Of a stretch of 64,000 nt of DNA, positions 16,563 through 25,563 are shown piece by piece. The DNA lies in assembly GCF_001945365.1 (NCBI RefSeq), contig NZ_MSTQ01000024.1, positions 1 to 64,000 on the forward strand. The letters are read 5' to 3'. The stretch is from Pseudomonas reinekei (GTDB lineage: Bacteria; Pseudomonadota; Gammaproteobacteria; Pseudomonadales; Pseudomonadaceae). The translations under genes were made by a program, and so were the position numbers. The notes beneath the pieces were generated by a model. The model was not told the DNA's origin. It did no database searches and saw only the letters and a program-made list of their open reading frames with translations. Positions within the stretch are counted from its first letter, which is position 1. The number at the start of each line of letters is the position of its first letter.

Positions 16563-17552
16563 TCAACCCTCGACCGGCGGAATATGCCCAAACATTTCCT
16601 GTACGAACGCCATGCGCTCTTCCACGGTTTCGGTCACGCCGCGCGCCTTCAACTCTTCCAGCCGCGCCTCGACGGCGTGGGTGCGCAGCGTCAACCCGCA
16701 ATCGTTGGCAATCTGAATGTTCAAGCCGGGACGGGCGTTGAGCTCCAGAATCAGCGGGCCTTTTTCCTGGTCGAGCACCATGTCGACGCCGATGTAACCC
16801 AGCCCGCACAGCTCATAACAACCGGCGGCGAGTTTCATGAAACCGTCCCAGTAGGGCAGTTGCACGCCGTCCACCGCGTTGGTGGTGTCCGGGTGCTTGG
16901 TGATGATGTTGTTCAGCCAGGTGCCGCGCAGGGTCAGGCCGGTGGCGAGGTCGACACCGACGCCGATCGCGCCCTGGTGCAGGTTGGCCTTGCCGCCTGA
17001 CTGACGGGTCGGCAGGCGCAGCATGGCCATCACCGGGTAGCCCATCAGCACGATGATGCGGATGTCCGGCACGCCTTCGTAGCTGATGCTCTTGAAAATC
17101 TGGTCCGGGATCACGCGGTATTCGATCAGCGCCCGATCACGGTGTCCGCCGAGCGAATACAGCCCGGTGAGGATGCTGGAAATATGGTGCTCGATCTCTT
17201 CGTGGGCGATGATTTTACCGGACACCGTGCGATAGCGGCCCTCGAAGCGGTCGGCCACGACAATGATGCCGTCGCCCCCGGCGCCCTGTGCCGGTTTGAT
17301 CACGAAGTCGTTGCGCCCGCCGATGATCTCGTCGAGCTTTTCGATTTCTTTCTCTGTGGAAATCACGCCATACAGTTCCGGCACATGAATGCCGGCGGCG
17401 ATGGCGCGCTCCTTGGTGAGGATCTTGTCATCGACGATCGGGTACAGGCTGCGCTTGTTGTACTTGAGTACATAGTCCGCGTTGCGCCGATTGATACCCA
17501 TGATGCCCCGGGCTTCCAGGGCCTTCCAGGTTTTCCAGAAGCCGAACATCAA
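16563..17552 (-). CDS. Alpha-L-glutamate ligase-like protein (RimK-related ATP-grasp)
   Basis: A 329-residue ATP-grasp protein of the RimK-related group. Visible core elements are GINRRNADYVLKYNKRSLYP, the nucleotide-binding FVIKPAQGAGGDGIIV (about 105-120), and the metal-binding C-terminal LILELNARPGLNIQIAN. It would ligate an amino acid, perhaps glutamate, to a carboxylate or protein end; the target is not known. Its start overlaps the stop of the preceding membrane-protein gene by four bases (ATGA), so the two are translationally coupled. The three-gene set with a membrane protein and an aspartic protease recurs in Pseudomonas, which argues for one shared pathway. Confidence 0.85.
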   Translation of the reverse strand: MMFGFWKTWKALEARGIMGINRRNADYVLKYNKRSLYPIVDDKILTKERAIAAGIHVPELYGVISTEKEIEKLDEIIGGRNDFVIKPAQGAGGDGIIVVADRFEGRYRTVSGKIIAHEEIEHHISSILTGLYSLGGHRDRALIEYRVIPDQIFKSISYEGVPDIRIIVLMGYPVMAMLRLPTRQSGGKANLHQGAIGVGVDLATGLTLRGTWLNNIITKHPDTTNAVDGVQLPYWDGFMKLAAGCYELCGLGYIGVDMVLDQEKGPLILELNARPGLNIQIANDCGLTLRTHAVEARLEELKARGVTETVEERMAFVQEMFGHIPPVEG

Positions 17553-19084
17553 GTGTCAGCCTTTTTCAGGAAGGCCTTGAAACGCACCAGTTCAGTCAGG
17601 CGATAACCGCGATAGCGCCCCATCGCCAGCATGAAGCCCACCAGGATCAACAGGACCGCCGGGAAGGTGAACACGAAGTACACCAGTTCCGGCACGCTCA
17701 TGATCAAGTGCGCCAGGGAGGCGGCGAACAGCGTGCCGATCGCCACTTTCATGGCATGGCCACCGCCACGCTCTTCCCAGGTGATCGACAGGCGTTCGAT
17801 GGTCATGGTCAGAATCACCATCGGGAACAGTGCAACCGACAGCCCGCGTTCCAGACCGAGCTTGTGGCTGAACAGGCTGATAGCAGCGATCAACACCACC
17901 ACAAACGTCAGCACCACCGACAGCCTCGGCAGCATTTGCAGCTTGAGGTGTTCAAGGTAGGAGCGCAGCGACAGCCCCAGTGCCGTGATGATGGTAAACA
18001 GTACGATGCCGAAGCCGAGCTGGGTTTCGCGGAAGGCCAGGGCAATCAGTACCGGCGTGAACGTGCCCAGCGTCTGGATGCCGATCAGGTTGCGCAGGAC
18101 CAGGATCACCAGCACGCCGATCGGGATCATCACCATGATCATGAAGGTCTGCTGGGTTTGCAGTGGCAAGCCGTACAGCGAGTATTCGAGGAAGTTGGCG
18201 TCGGTGTTTTCATCCGTCAGCTTGGCCAGGCGAATGGCGTTCATTTCGCTGTTGTTCATGCTGAAGGTGACAGAGGCTTTCTTGCCGCCATCGACGGTGA
18301 TCAGGTTTTCATCGCCGGTCCACCACAGCAGGCGGTCGGTCGGCAGGCCCTGTTCGCCGGTTTCCGGGTTGAAGTACAGCCAGTCGGTTCCGTTGAAGCT
18401 GCGCAACCAGAGTTCCGGTGTCTGCGGCTGGTCGGCCACCAAGCGGACGGTGTGGACTTTTTCCACCGGGACGTGGGCGATCGAGAGCAGCAGTTCGACG
18501 ATCTTCGCCTTGTGTGCCGGGGTCGGGTCGCCGGCCAACAGCATCTTGGCGTTGTCGTCGTTGCTGTTGTTGACCCGCTTGATGGCTTCGCTGATGAAGG
18601 TCTCGACGTCCGCCGAATGCTGGCGGATCGGCGCGAGCAGGGCTTCGGCGGCGATTTTCTCAGGGCCTTCGATGGCGATGCTGTCGCGGAAGGTCGGGCC
18701 TTTGATCTTGGCTTTTTCAGCGGTGTAGCGCTTGGTCAGCACCAGGCGGTAATACAGCGTCTGGTTGCCCTTGGCCCGACGCGCCGACCAGGTGACTTTG
18801 CGGTTGCCGTCGACGCGGTTCACGGCCACGCCGTAGTTATTGGAGATGAAGCTCTCGTTAAGACTGACGTAGTCGCGGCTCAGGGGTGGCACGAACATCT
18901 GGATCTTGACCGGGTCTTTGGCACTGGCGACGAACTCAACCTTGGCGTCGATGTTCCACAAGTCGTCGGTGGCGTCTTCGGTCACGGGAATGCCGAGCAC
19001 GAAGATCTGATAGGCCGTAACTGAAATGCCCAGCACCACCAGGATGGCGATCAGCATTTTCAGATGAAGGGTAAGAGAGCGCAT
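17549..19084 (-). CDS. Inactive transglutaminase fused to 7TM membrane domain (UUP1 family)
   Basis: A 511-residue inner-membrane protein. One N-terminal anchor helix (LKMLIAILVVLGISVTAYQI) is followed by a large periplasmic region (about residues 30-305) that corresponds to the inactive transglutaminase-like domain. The C-terminal 200 residues contain about seven hydrophobic segments starting MIMVMIPIGVLVILVLR. The transglutaminase domain shows no obvious Cys-His-Asp triad (the periplasmic part has no Cys), consistent with a non-catalytic sensor or binding role. It lies between a retropepsin-like protease and a RimK-like ligase, all on one strand. Confidence 0.8.
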   Translation of the reverse strand: MRSLTLHLKMLIAILVVLGISVTAYQIFVLGIPVTEDATDDLWNIDAKVEFVASAKDPVKIQMFVPPLSRDYVSLNESFISNNYGVAVNRVDGNRKVTWSARRAKGNQTLYYRLVLTKRYTAEKAKIKGPTFRDSIAIEGPEKIAAEALLAPIRQHSADVETFISEAIKRVNNSNDDNAKMLLAGDPTPAHKAKIVELLLSIAHVPVEKVHTVRLVADQPQTPELWLRSFNGTDWLYFNPETGEQGLPTDRLLWWTGDENLITVDGGKKASVTFSMNNSEMNAIRLAKLTDENTDANFLEYSLYGLPLQTQQTFMIMVMIPIGVLVILVLRNLIGIQTLGTFTPVLIALAFRETQLGFGIVLFTIITALGLSLRSYLEHLKLQMLPRLSVVLTFVVVLIAAISLFSHKLGLERGLSVALFPMVILTMTIERLSITWEERGGGHAMKVAIGTLFAASLAHLIMSVPELVYFVFTFPAVLLILVGFMLAMGRYRGYRLTELVRFKAFLKKADT

Positions 19085-19089
19085 TGGAA

Positions 19090-19626
19090 TTACTCTGCGG
19101 TATGAGCGTCGGTAGCGCAGGCGGGTTTGCCGGCAGCGTATTTAAGACTGGGATCGACCAGCGCATCGAAGCGTTTCAGTGCTTCGGAGCCAATCAAGAG
19201 CGGATATTGGAAGGCGCTTCGGTCGGTTAGGTTCACTTCGATGGTGCGTAAAGCCGAACCCATGCAGATATCGAGCTCGATCACCGGACGAGCGGTGTAC
19301 TTTTTGCCTTCTTCCGGATCGTAGTCGCCGGCCCGGCGCTTGATCTTGCTGACACGGGCCAGCGGTCGTTCAATTGGGTGTGAGTGGGCGGCGTCGATGG
19401 CCAGGTAGAAGCGCACCCAGGACTCGCCATTGCGCTTGAAGCGCTTGATGTCGCGGGCACTCAGGGAGGCGGTCTTCGCCCCGGTGTCGAGTTTGGCCGC
19501 CACTTCCAGGTCGATGCCGCCCAGGGAAGCGTACTCATTGAGACCGTACACGGTCTTTTCCCCCGCCGCTGCAAACCCCGGCAGGCAAAGAAGATAAAGG
19601 AAGGTGGGAAAAGGCTTGAGTCTCAT
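19090..19626 (-). CDS. Retropepsin-like aspartic protease (RimB/ATP-dependent zinc protease family)
   Basis: A 178-residue protein with a signal peptide (MRLKPFPTFLYLLCLPGFAAA). The active-site motif LDTGAKTASLSA holds the single catalytic Asp of the family, which pairs across a homodimer as in retroviral proteases. YPLLIGSEALKRFDALVD is the C-terminal conserved segment. It is probably periplasmic. It is the first gene of the three-gene cassette; six bases separate it from the next. A longer upstream frame lacks the signal peptide at its start and is rejected. The substrate may be the product of the RimK-like ligase, which is inference. Confidence 0.82.
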   Translation of the reverse strand: MRLKPFPTFLYLLCLPGFAAAGEKTVYGLNEYASLGGIDLEVAAKLDTGAKTASLSARDIKRFKRNGESWVRFYLAIDAAHSHPIERPLARVSKIKRRAGDYDPEEGKKYTARPVIELDICMGSALRTIEVNLTDRSAFQYPLLIGSEALKRFDALVDPSLKYAAGKPACATDAHTAE

Positions 19627-19840
19627 AAATCCTGGTGCGCAGCGGGCCATACTTCGATTCAAGACCCTGGCATTACTGCGCAAGCTCCTTCGTATGCCTA
19701 TCAGTGTTTTATGACAGACAGTGCAGATGTGACAAACAAATGCGGGCGGCATTCTAGCACGGTGGTTTGTTGGCGCCAGCGCTGGCGGGTGGCTATAAAC
19801 CGTAGGGCTGCTTTGTTATGGTGCGGCCGGTTATTAGACG

Positions 19841-19925
19841 ATTGTCGACAATATCCAATTATCCTTTGACTATACTCGTCGTATTCGCTAGTTTTTGCGG
19901 CATTGGCTTTCAAGGTGTCGACAAT
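19841..19925. promoter_or_regulatory. Two operator-like palindromes at the prp regulator gene
   Basis: ATTGTCGACAAT (19841-19852) is a perfect palindrome. The core TGTCGACAATAT appears again at 19916-19927, overlapping the regulator start codon. The copies are about 72 bases apart and flank the likely promoter (TTGACT at 19867). They fit a GntR/FCD dimer site and suggest that the regulator represses its own operon. Confidence 0.7.
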
Positions 19926-20645
19926 ATGCTGGATCAACTCGATCCCCCGGTTTCTACCCAAGACGATTCGGAGACGCTTTCCGAGAACGTCTTCCGCCGT
20001 ATTCAGGCGGCCATCGTCAAAGGCGATATCGCGCCGGGCAGTAAAATCTCCGAGCCAGAGCTGGCCCGTACCTACGGCATCAGTCGCGGCCCGCTGCGCG
20101 AGGCCATCCACCGTCTGGAAGGCCAGCGCCTGCTGGTGCGCGTGCCGCACGTCGGGGCGCGGGTGGTGTCGCTCAATCATGCCGAGTTGATCGAGCTTTA
20201 CGAAATCCGCGAATCCCTGGAAGGCATGGCCTGCCGCCTGGCCGCTGAACGCATGAGCGTAGAAGAAATCGACGAACTGCGTCGGGTGCTCGAAACCCAC
20301 GAGCGCGACGAGGCGTTCCAGGCTGGCCGGGGCTATTACCAACAGGAAGGCGACTTCGACTTTCACTACCGGATCATCCAGGGCAGCGGCAACCGCACGC
20401 TGACCCAAATGCTGTGCGGCGAGTTGTATCAACTGGTGCGCATGTACCGCATCCAGTTTTCCACCACGCCCAATCGCCCGCACCAGGCCTTTGCCGAACA
20501 CCACCGAATTCTCGATGCCATCGCCGACCGTGACGGCGAGCTGGCCGAGTTGTTGATGCGCCGCCACATCGGCGCCTCCAAACGCAATATCGCCCGTCAT
20601 TACCAGGACGGCGTTAACCCGACAGCCAAACGAGGTGAGTCATGA
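19926..20645 (+). CDS. GntR/FCD-family regulator of the methylcitrate operon
   Basis: A 239-residue regulator. The N-terminal winged HTH (NVFRRIQAAIVKGDIAPGSKISEPELARTYGI is the usual opening, then SRGPLREAIHRLEGQ) is followed by an all-helical FCD ligand domain. The domain has His-containing helices (FHYRIIQGSGN, AEHHRILDAI) that typically bind a metal and an organic acid. In Pseudomonas this gene type heads the prp operon, with a methylcitrate-cycle intermediate as the presumed inducer. The stop overlaps the prpB start (ATGA). The ATG is itself part of the second operator copy. Confidence 0.88.
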   Translation: MLDQLDPPVSTQDDSETLSENVFRRIQAAIVKGDIAPGSKISEPELARTYGISRGPLREAIHRLEGQRLLVRVPHVGARVVSLNHAELIELYEIRESLEGMACRLAAERMSVEEIDELRRVLETHERDEAFQAGRGYYQQEGDFDFHYRIIQGSGNRTLTQMLCGELYQLVRMYRIQFSTTPNRPHQAFAEHHRILDAIADRDGELAELLMRRHIGASKRNIARHYQDGVNPTAKRGES

Positions 20646-21532
20646 GTTCCAACAAGAGCACTCCAGGCCAGCGTTTCCGCGATGCGGTCGCCAGCGAGCA
20701 TCCATTGCAAGTGGTCGGCGCAATCAACGCCAACCACGCGCTGCTGGCCAAGCGCGCCGGTTTCAAGGCGATCTACCTCTCGGGTGGCGGGGTGGCTGCC
20801 GGCTCCCTTGGCGTGCCGGATCTGGGCATCACTGGCCTGGATGACGTGCTGACGGACGTGCGCCGCATTACTGATGTTTGCGATTTGCCGCTGCTGGTGG
20901 ACGTGGACACCGGTTTCGGTTCCTCGGCGTTCAACGTTGCGCGCACCGTCAAGTCGATGATCAAGTTCGGCGCGGCGGCGATTCACATTGAAGACCAGGT
21001 CGGCGCCAAGCGCTGCGGTCACCGTCCTAATAAAGAGATCGTCTCCCAGCAGGAAATGGTCGACCGTATCAAAGCAGCCGTCGATGCCCGCACCGATGAC
21101 AGCTTCGTGATCATGGCCCGTACCGACGCCCTGGCGGTGGAAGGTCTGGAATCTGCCCTGGATCGCGCCGCAGCATGCATCGAGGCCGGTGCTGACATGG
21201 TGTTCCCGGAAGCCATCACCGAACTGGACATGTACAAGCTGTTCGCCAGCCGCGTGAAAGCACCGATCCTGGCCAACATCACCGAATTCGGCGCGACGCC
21301 GCTGTACACCACCGAGCAACTCGCCGCGGCCGACGTGTCGCTGGTGCTGTACCCGCTGTCGGCCTTCCGTGCGATGAACAAGGCAGCGGAAAATGTCTAC
21401 ACCGCGATCCGCCGCGACGGTACGCAACAGAACGTCATCGACACCATGCAGACTCGCATGGAGCTTTACGATCGCATCGACTACCACACCTTCGAGCAGA
21501 AGCTCGATGCGTTGTTTGCGGCGAAGAAGTAA
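20642..21532 (+). CDS. prpB: 2-Methylisocitrate lyase
   Basis: A 296-residue enzyme of the isocitrate lyase/PEP mutase superfamily that splits 2-methylisocitrate into pyruvate and succinate, the last step of propionate oxidation. Signature features are YLSGGGVAAGSLGVPDLGIT near the N-terminus, the Mg-binding VDVDTGFG (Asp pair), and the catalytic loop KRCGHRP with its Cys. Length is standard. It overlaps the regulator gene by four bases and is followed by prpC after 40 bases. Confidence 0.96.
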   Translation: MSSNKSTPGQRFRDAVASEHPLQVVGAINANHALLAKRAGFKAIYLSGGGVAAGSLGVPDLGITGLDDVLTDVRRITDVCDLPLLVDVDTGFGSSAFNVARTVKSMIKFGAAAIHIEDQVGAKRCGHRPNKEIVSQQEMVDRIKAAVDARTDDSFVIMARTDALAVEGLESALDRAAACIEAGADMVFPEAITELDMYKLFASRVKAPILANITEFGATPLYTTEQLAAADVSLVLYPLSAFRAMNKAAENVYTAIRRDGTQQNVIDTMQTRMELYDRIDYHTFEQKLDALFAAKK

Positions 21533-21572
21533 GTCGAATAACTCCCTAATAAATTCAAGATTGGAGACAACA

Positions 21573-22700
21573 ATGGCCGAAGCAAAAGTACTCAGTGGCG
21601 CCGGGCTCCGTGGCCAGGTGGCCGGGCAAACCGCACTGTCCACCGTGGGCCAGTCGGGCGCAGGTCTGACCTATCGCGGCTACGACGTACGCGAACTGGC
21701 GGCTGACGCACAGTTCGAAGAAGTCGCTTACCTGCTGCTGTACGGTGAACTGCCGAGCAAGGCGCAACTGAACGCCTACACCACAAAGCTGAGCAAGCTG
21801 CGCGACCTGCCGCAAGCGCTGAAAGAAGTGCTGGAGCGCATCCCCGCCGATGCTCACCCGATGGACGTGATGCGCACCGGCTGCTCATTCCTGGGCAACC
21901 TTGAGCCGGAGAACGACTTCTCCGAGCAGCACGACAAAACCGACCGTCTGCTGGCCGCGTTCCCGGCGATCATGACTTACTGGTATCGCTTCAGCCACGA
22001 AGGCAAACGCATCGAGTGCGTGAGCGACGAGCCGTCCATCGGCGGCCACTTCCTGCACCTGTTGCACGGCAAGAAGCCGAGCGAGCTGCATGTCAAAGTG
22101 ATGAACGTTTCGCTGATCCTCTACGCAGAGCATGAGTTCAACGCCTCGACCTTCACCGCACGTGTCTGCGCGTCGACCCTGTCCGACCTGTATTCGTGCA
22201 TCACCGCGGCCATCGGTTCGCTGCGTGGTCCGCTGCACGGTGGCGCCAACGAAGCGGCGATGGAAATGATCGAGCGCTTCTCTTCGCCTGAAGAGGCAGT
22301 CGAGGGCACCCTCGGCATGCTGGCGCGCAAGGACAAGATCATGGGCTTTGGCCACGCGATCTATAAGGACAACGATCCGCGTAACGAGGTGATCAAGGGC
22401 TGGTCGAAGAAACTCGCCGACGAAGTGGGCGACAAGGTGTTGTTCCCGGTTTCCGAAGCCATCGACGCCACCATGTGGGAACAGAAAAAACTGTTCCCGA
22501 ACGCCGACTTCTACCATGCCTCGGCGTACCACTTCATGGGTATCCCGACCAAGTTGTTCACGCCGATTTTCGTCTGCTCGCGCCTGACCGGCTGGGCGGC
22601 CCACGTCTACGAACAACGCGCCAACAACCGCATCATCCGCCCGAGCGCCGAGTACACCGGCGTCGAACAGCGCAAGTTCGTGCCAATCGAACAACGCTGA
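21573..22700 (+). CDS. prpC: 2-Methylcitrate synthase
   Basis: A 375-residue citrate-synthase-family enzyme joining propionyl-CoA and oxaloacetate into 2-methylcitrate. Family marks include LTYRGYDVRELA, the active-site region GPLHGGANEAAMEMI with its His, MGFGHAIYKDNDPRN with the second His, and the catalytic Asp region near ADFYHASAYHFMGIP. A good ribosome site (GGAGACAACA) selects the ATG at MAEAKVLSGAG; the in-frame extension upstream overlaps prpB and is not used. Confidence 0.95.
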   Translation: MAEAKVLSGAGLRGQVAGQTALSTVGQSGAGLTYRGYDVRELAADAQFEEVAYLLLYGELPSKAQLNAYTTKLSKLRDLPQALKEVLERIPADAHPMDVMRTGCSFLGNLEPENDFSEQHDKTDRLLAAFPAIMTYWYRFSHEGKRIECVSDEPSIGGHFLHLLHGKKPSELHVKVMNVSLILYAEHEFNASTFTARVCASTLSDLYSCITAAIGSLRGPLHGGANEAAMEMIERFSSPEEAVEGTLGMLARKDKIMGFGHAIYKDNDPRNEVIKGWSKKLADEVGDKVLFPVSEAIDATMWEQKKLFPNADFYHASAYHFMGIPTKLFTPIFVCSRLTGWAAHVYEQRANNRIIRPSAEYTGVEQRKFVPIEQR

Positions 22701-22740
22701 ATGGTGAGCTGACCCGGCGCCGGAGAGCACCGATATACCC

Positions 22741-22830
22741 TGTGGGAGCGAGCCTGCTCGCGAAGACGGATTGACATTCAACATCAATGTTGACTGAGAC
22801 ACCGCATTCGCGAGCAGGCTCGCTCCCACA
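22741..22830. repeat. BIME: paired inverted REP elements between prpC and acnD
   Basis: Two exact 23-base arms (22741-22763 starting TGTGGGAGCGAGCC, and 22808-22830 ending GGCTCGCTCCCACA) are complementary and separated by 44 bases. The same arm recurs at 28515 and at 31958/32025. They probably moderate expression of downstream acnD. Confidence 0.9.
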
Positions 22831-22901
22831 GTGAGTGGTGCGAACTTCAAGTCTGGTACCAGGCCCACCCTTTGTATTTACCGTGACCCGAGTCCTGACC
22901 G

Positions 22902-25496
22902 ATGAACACAGAATTCCGCAAATCGCTGCCCGGCAGCCACCTGGATTACTTCGACGTCCGTGCGGCCGTCGAGGCCATTCAGCCCGGCGCCTACGACACC
23001 CTGCCTTACACCTCTCGCGTGCTGGCGGAAAACCTTGTGCGTCGCTGTGACCCGGCCACGCTCACTGAATCCCTGAAGCAATTCATCGAGCGCAAGCGCG
23101 ACCTCGACTTCCCGTGGTTCCCGGCCCGTGTGGTGTGCCACGATATTCTCGGCCAGACCGCACTGGTCGACCTCGCGGGCCTGCGTGACGCGATCGCCCT
23201 GCAAGGCGGCGATCCGGCGCAAGTCAACCCGGTGGTGCCGACGCAGTTGATCGTCGACCACTCCCTGGCCGTCGAGCGCGGCGGCTTCGATCCGAAAGCG
23301 TTCGAGAAGAACCGCGCGATCGAAGACCGCCGCAATGAAGACCGTTTCCACTTCATCAACTGGACCAAGAAGGCGTTCAAGAACGTCGACGTGATCCCGC
23401 CGGGCAACGGCATCATGCACCAGATCAACCTGGAGAAAATGTCTCCGGTGATCCAGGTGCGTGACGGCGTGGCGTTCCCTGATACTTGCGTCGGCACCGA
23501 CAGCCACACCCCGCACGTCGATGCGCTGGGCGTGATCGCCATTGGCGTCGGAGGTCTGGAAGCCGAGAGCGTGATGCTCGGCCGCGCATCGTGGATGCGT
23601 CTGCCGGAAAGCGTCGGCGTCGAACTGACTGGCAAGCTGCAGCCGGGCATCACCGCCACCGACATGGTGCTGGCGCTGACCGAGTTCCTGCGCAAGCAAA
23701 AAGTGGTGGGTGCATGGCTGGAGTTCTTTGGTGAGGGCGCAGCAGCGCTGACTTTGGGCGACCGTGCGACCATTTCCAACATGGCCCCGGAATACGGTGC
23801 CACCGCGGCGATGTTCTACATCGACCAGCAGACCATCGACTACCTCAAGCTCACCGGCCGTGAAGACGAGCAGGTGCAGTTGGTCGAGAACTACGCCAAG
23901 ACCACCGGCCTGTGGGCTGACAGTCTCAAAGGCGCGCAATACGAGCGCGGCCTGACGTTCGATTTGTCTTCGGTGGTGCGCAACATGGCCGGTCCGAGCA
24001 ACCCGCACGCCCGTGTCGCGGTATCGGATCTCGCGGCCAAAGGTATCTCCGGCAAGTGGGAAAATGTGCCTGGCCAAATGCCTGACGGCGCGGTGATCAT
24101 CGCGGCCATCACCAGTTGCACCAACACCAGTAACCCGCGCAACGTGATCGCCGCTGGCCTGCTGGCGCGCAACGCCAACAAGCTGGGTCTGACCCGCAAG
24201 CCATGGGTCAAGTCGTCCCTGGCACCGGGCTCGAAAACCGTGGCACTGTACCTCGATGAAGCCGGCCTGACCCATGAGCTGGAACAGCTCGGTTTCGGTG
24301 TCGTGGCCTTCGCGTGCACCACTTGCAACGGCATGTCCGGCGCACTGGACCCGGTGATCCAGCAAGAGATCATCGACCGCGATCTGTACGCCACTGCCGT
24401 ACTGTCCGGCAACCGTAACTTCGACGGCCGGATTCACCCGTACGCCAAGCAAGCGTTCCTCGCGTCGCCGCCATTGGTGGTCGCTTACGCCATCGCTGGC
24501 ACCATCCGTTTCGACATCGAAAAAGATGTGCTGGGCGTGGTGGATGGCAAGGAAATCCGCCTGAAAGACATCTGGCCGAGCGACGAAGAAATTGATGCTG
24601 TAGTGAAAGCCTCGGTGAAGCCTGAGCAGTTCCGTCAGGTCTACATCCCGATGTTCGCCATCCACGAAGACACCGGCCCGAAAGTCGCGCCGCTGTACGA
24701 CTGGCGCGAGATGAGCACCTACATCCGTCGTCCGCCGTACTGGGAAGGCGCATTGGCCGGTGCGCGTCCGCTCAAGGGCATGCGCCCGCTGGCGGTACTG
24801 CCGGACAACATCACCACTGATCACCTGTCGCCATCCAATGCGATCATGCTTGACAGCGCCGCTGGCGAATACCTGGCGAAAATGGGCCTCCCGGAGGAGG
24901 ACTTCAACTCTTACGCGACGCACCGTGGCGACCACCTCACTGCACAGCGCGCCACCTTCGCCAACCCGAAACTGTTCAACGAAATGGTTCTGGAGAACGG
25001 CAAGGTCAAGCAGGGTTCCCTGGCTCGCGTGGAGCCGGAAGGTAAAGTCATGCGCATGTGGGAAGCCATTGAAACCTACATGGATCGCAAGCAGCCGCTG
25101 ATCATCATCGCTGGTGCCGACTACGGGCAGGGCTCATCCCGCGACTGGGCTGCCAAAGGCGTACGCCTGGCCGGTGTCGAAGCGATTGCCGCCGAAGGTT
25201 TCGAGCGCATCCATCGCACCAATCTGGTGGGCATGGGCGTGTTGCCGCTGGAGTTCAAACCCGGCACCAACCGCCACACCCTGGCGATCGACGGCAGCGA
25301 AACCTACGACGTGATTGGCGAACGTACGCCACGCGCGGAGCTGACACTGGTGATCCATCGCAAGAACGGTGAACGCGTCGATGTGCCGGTGACCTGCCGT
25401 CTCGACACCGCCGAAGAAGTGTCGATCTACGAGGCCGGCGGCGTGTTGCAACGCTTCGCCCAGGACTTCCTCGAAGAATCGGCGGTAGCCGTTTAA
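22902..25496 (+). CDS. acnD: Fe/S-dependent 2-methylisocitrate dehydratase
   Basis: An 864-residue aconitase-superfamily enzyme that dehydrates 2-methylcitrate to 2-methylaconitate; with PrpF it replaces or supplements PrpD. Cluster-ligating cysteines are visible in AITSCTNTSNPRN and ACTTCNGMSG, and the swivel-domain motif GADYGQGSSRDWAAKG is near the C-terminus. Its neighbours prpC and prpF, and its length, separate it from the housekeeping AcnA (about 900 residues). Confidence 0.95.
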   Translation: MNTEFRKSLPGSHLDYFDVRAAVEAIQPGAYDTLPYTSRVLAENLVRRCDPATLTESLKQFIERKRDLDFPWFPARVVCHDILGQTALVDLAGLRDAIALQGGDPAQVNPVVPTQLIVDHSLAVERGGFDPKAFEKNRAIEDRRNEDRFHFINWTKKAFKNVDVIPPGNGIMHQINLEKMSPVIQVRDGVAFPDTCVGTDSHTPHVDALGVIAIGVGGLEAESVMLGRASWMRLPESVGVELTGKLQPGITATDMVLALTEFLRKQKVVGAWLEFFGEGAAALTLGDRATISNMAPEYGATAAMFYIDQQTIDYLKLTGREDEQVQLVENYAKTTGLWADSLKGAQYERGLTFDLSSVVRNMAGPSNPHARVAVSDLAAKGISGKWENVPGQMPDGAVIIAAITSCTNTSNPRNVIAAGLLARNANKLGLTRKPWVKSSLAPGSKTVALYLDEAGLTHELEQLGFGVVAFACTTCNGMSGALDPVIQQEIIDRDLYATAVLSGNRNFDGRIHPYAKQAFLASPPLVVAYAIAGTIRFDIEKDVLGVVDGKEIRLKDIWPSDEEIDAVVKASVKPEQFRQVYIPMFAIHEDTGPKVAPLYDWREMSTYIRRPPYWEGALAGARPLKGMRPLAVLPDNITTDHLSPSNAIMLDSAAGEYLAKMGLPEEDFNSYATHRGDHLTAQRATFANPKLFNEMVLENGKVKQGSLARVEPEGKVMRMWEAIETYMDRKQPLIIIAGADYGQGSSRDWAAKGVRLAGVEAIAAEGFERIHRTNLVGMGVLPLEFKPGTNRHTLAIDGSETYDVIGERTPRAELTLVIHRKNGERVDVPVTCRLDTAEEVSIYEAGGVLQRFAQDFLEESAVAV

Positions 25497-25509
25497 CACT
25501 TGCTGCGCT

Positions 25510-25540
25510 GACACGGGACTTTGAGTCCCGTGTCTGTTTT
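25510..25540 (+). terminator. Hairpin with T tract between acnD and prpF
   Basis: The stem GACACGGGACT-TTG-AGTCCCGTGTC is perfect and is followed by TGTTTTCT. It could act as a partial terminator or an mRNA-stabilising element inside the operon, reducing prpF relative to acnD. Confidence 0.7.
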
Positions 25541-25563
25541 CTAGCTAAGGAGTAAGCAACACC

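Noticed and set aside
17708..19024. 438-codon plus-strand frame opposite the transglutaminase-like gene
   Set aside because: Gln/His/Asp-rich shadow; the minus strand encodes clear membrane helices and a family architecture.
22741..22830. Possible CRISPR array or tRNA in the repeated stem-loops
   Set aside because: Repeats are inverted pairs at scattered intergenic sites with no regular direct repeat-spacer array and no tRNA features.
22878..24935. Very long minus-strand open frame opposite acnD
   Set aside because: It is antisense to an obvious aconitase-family gene, has His/Arg/Val-rich shadow composition and no domain; GC-rich codon structure opens such frames.
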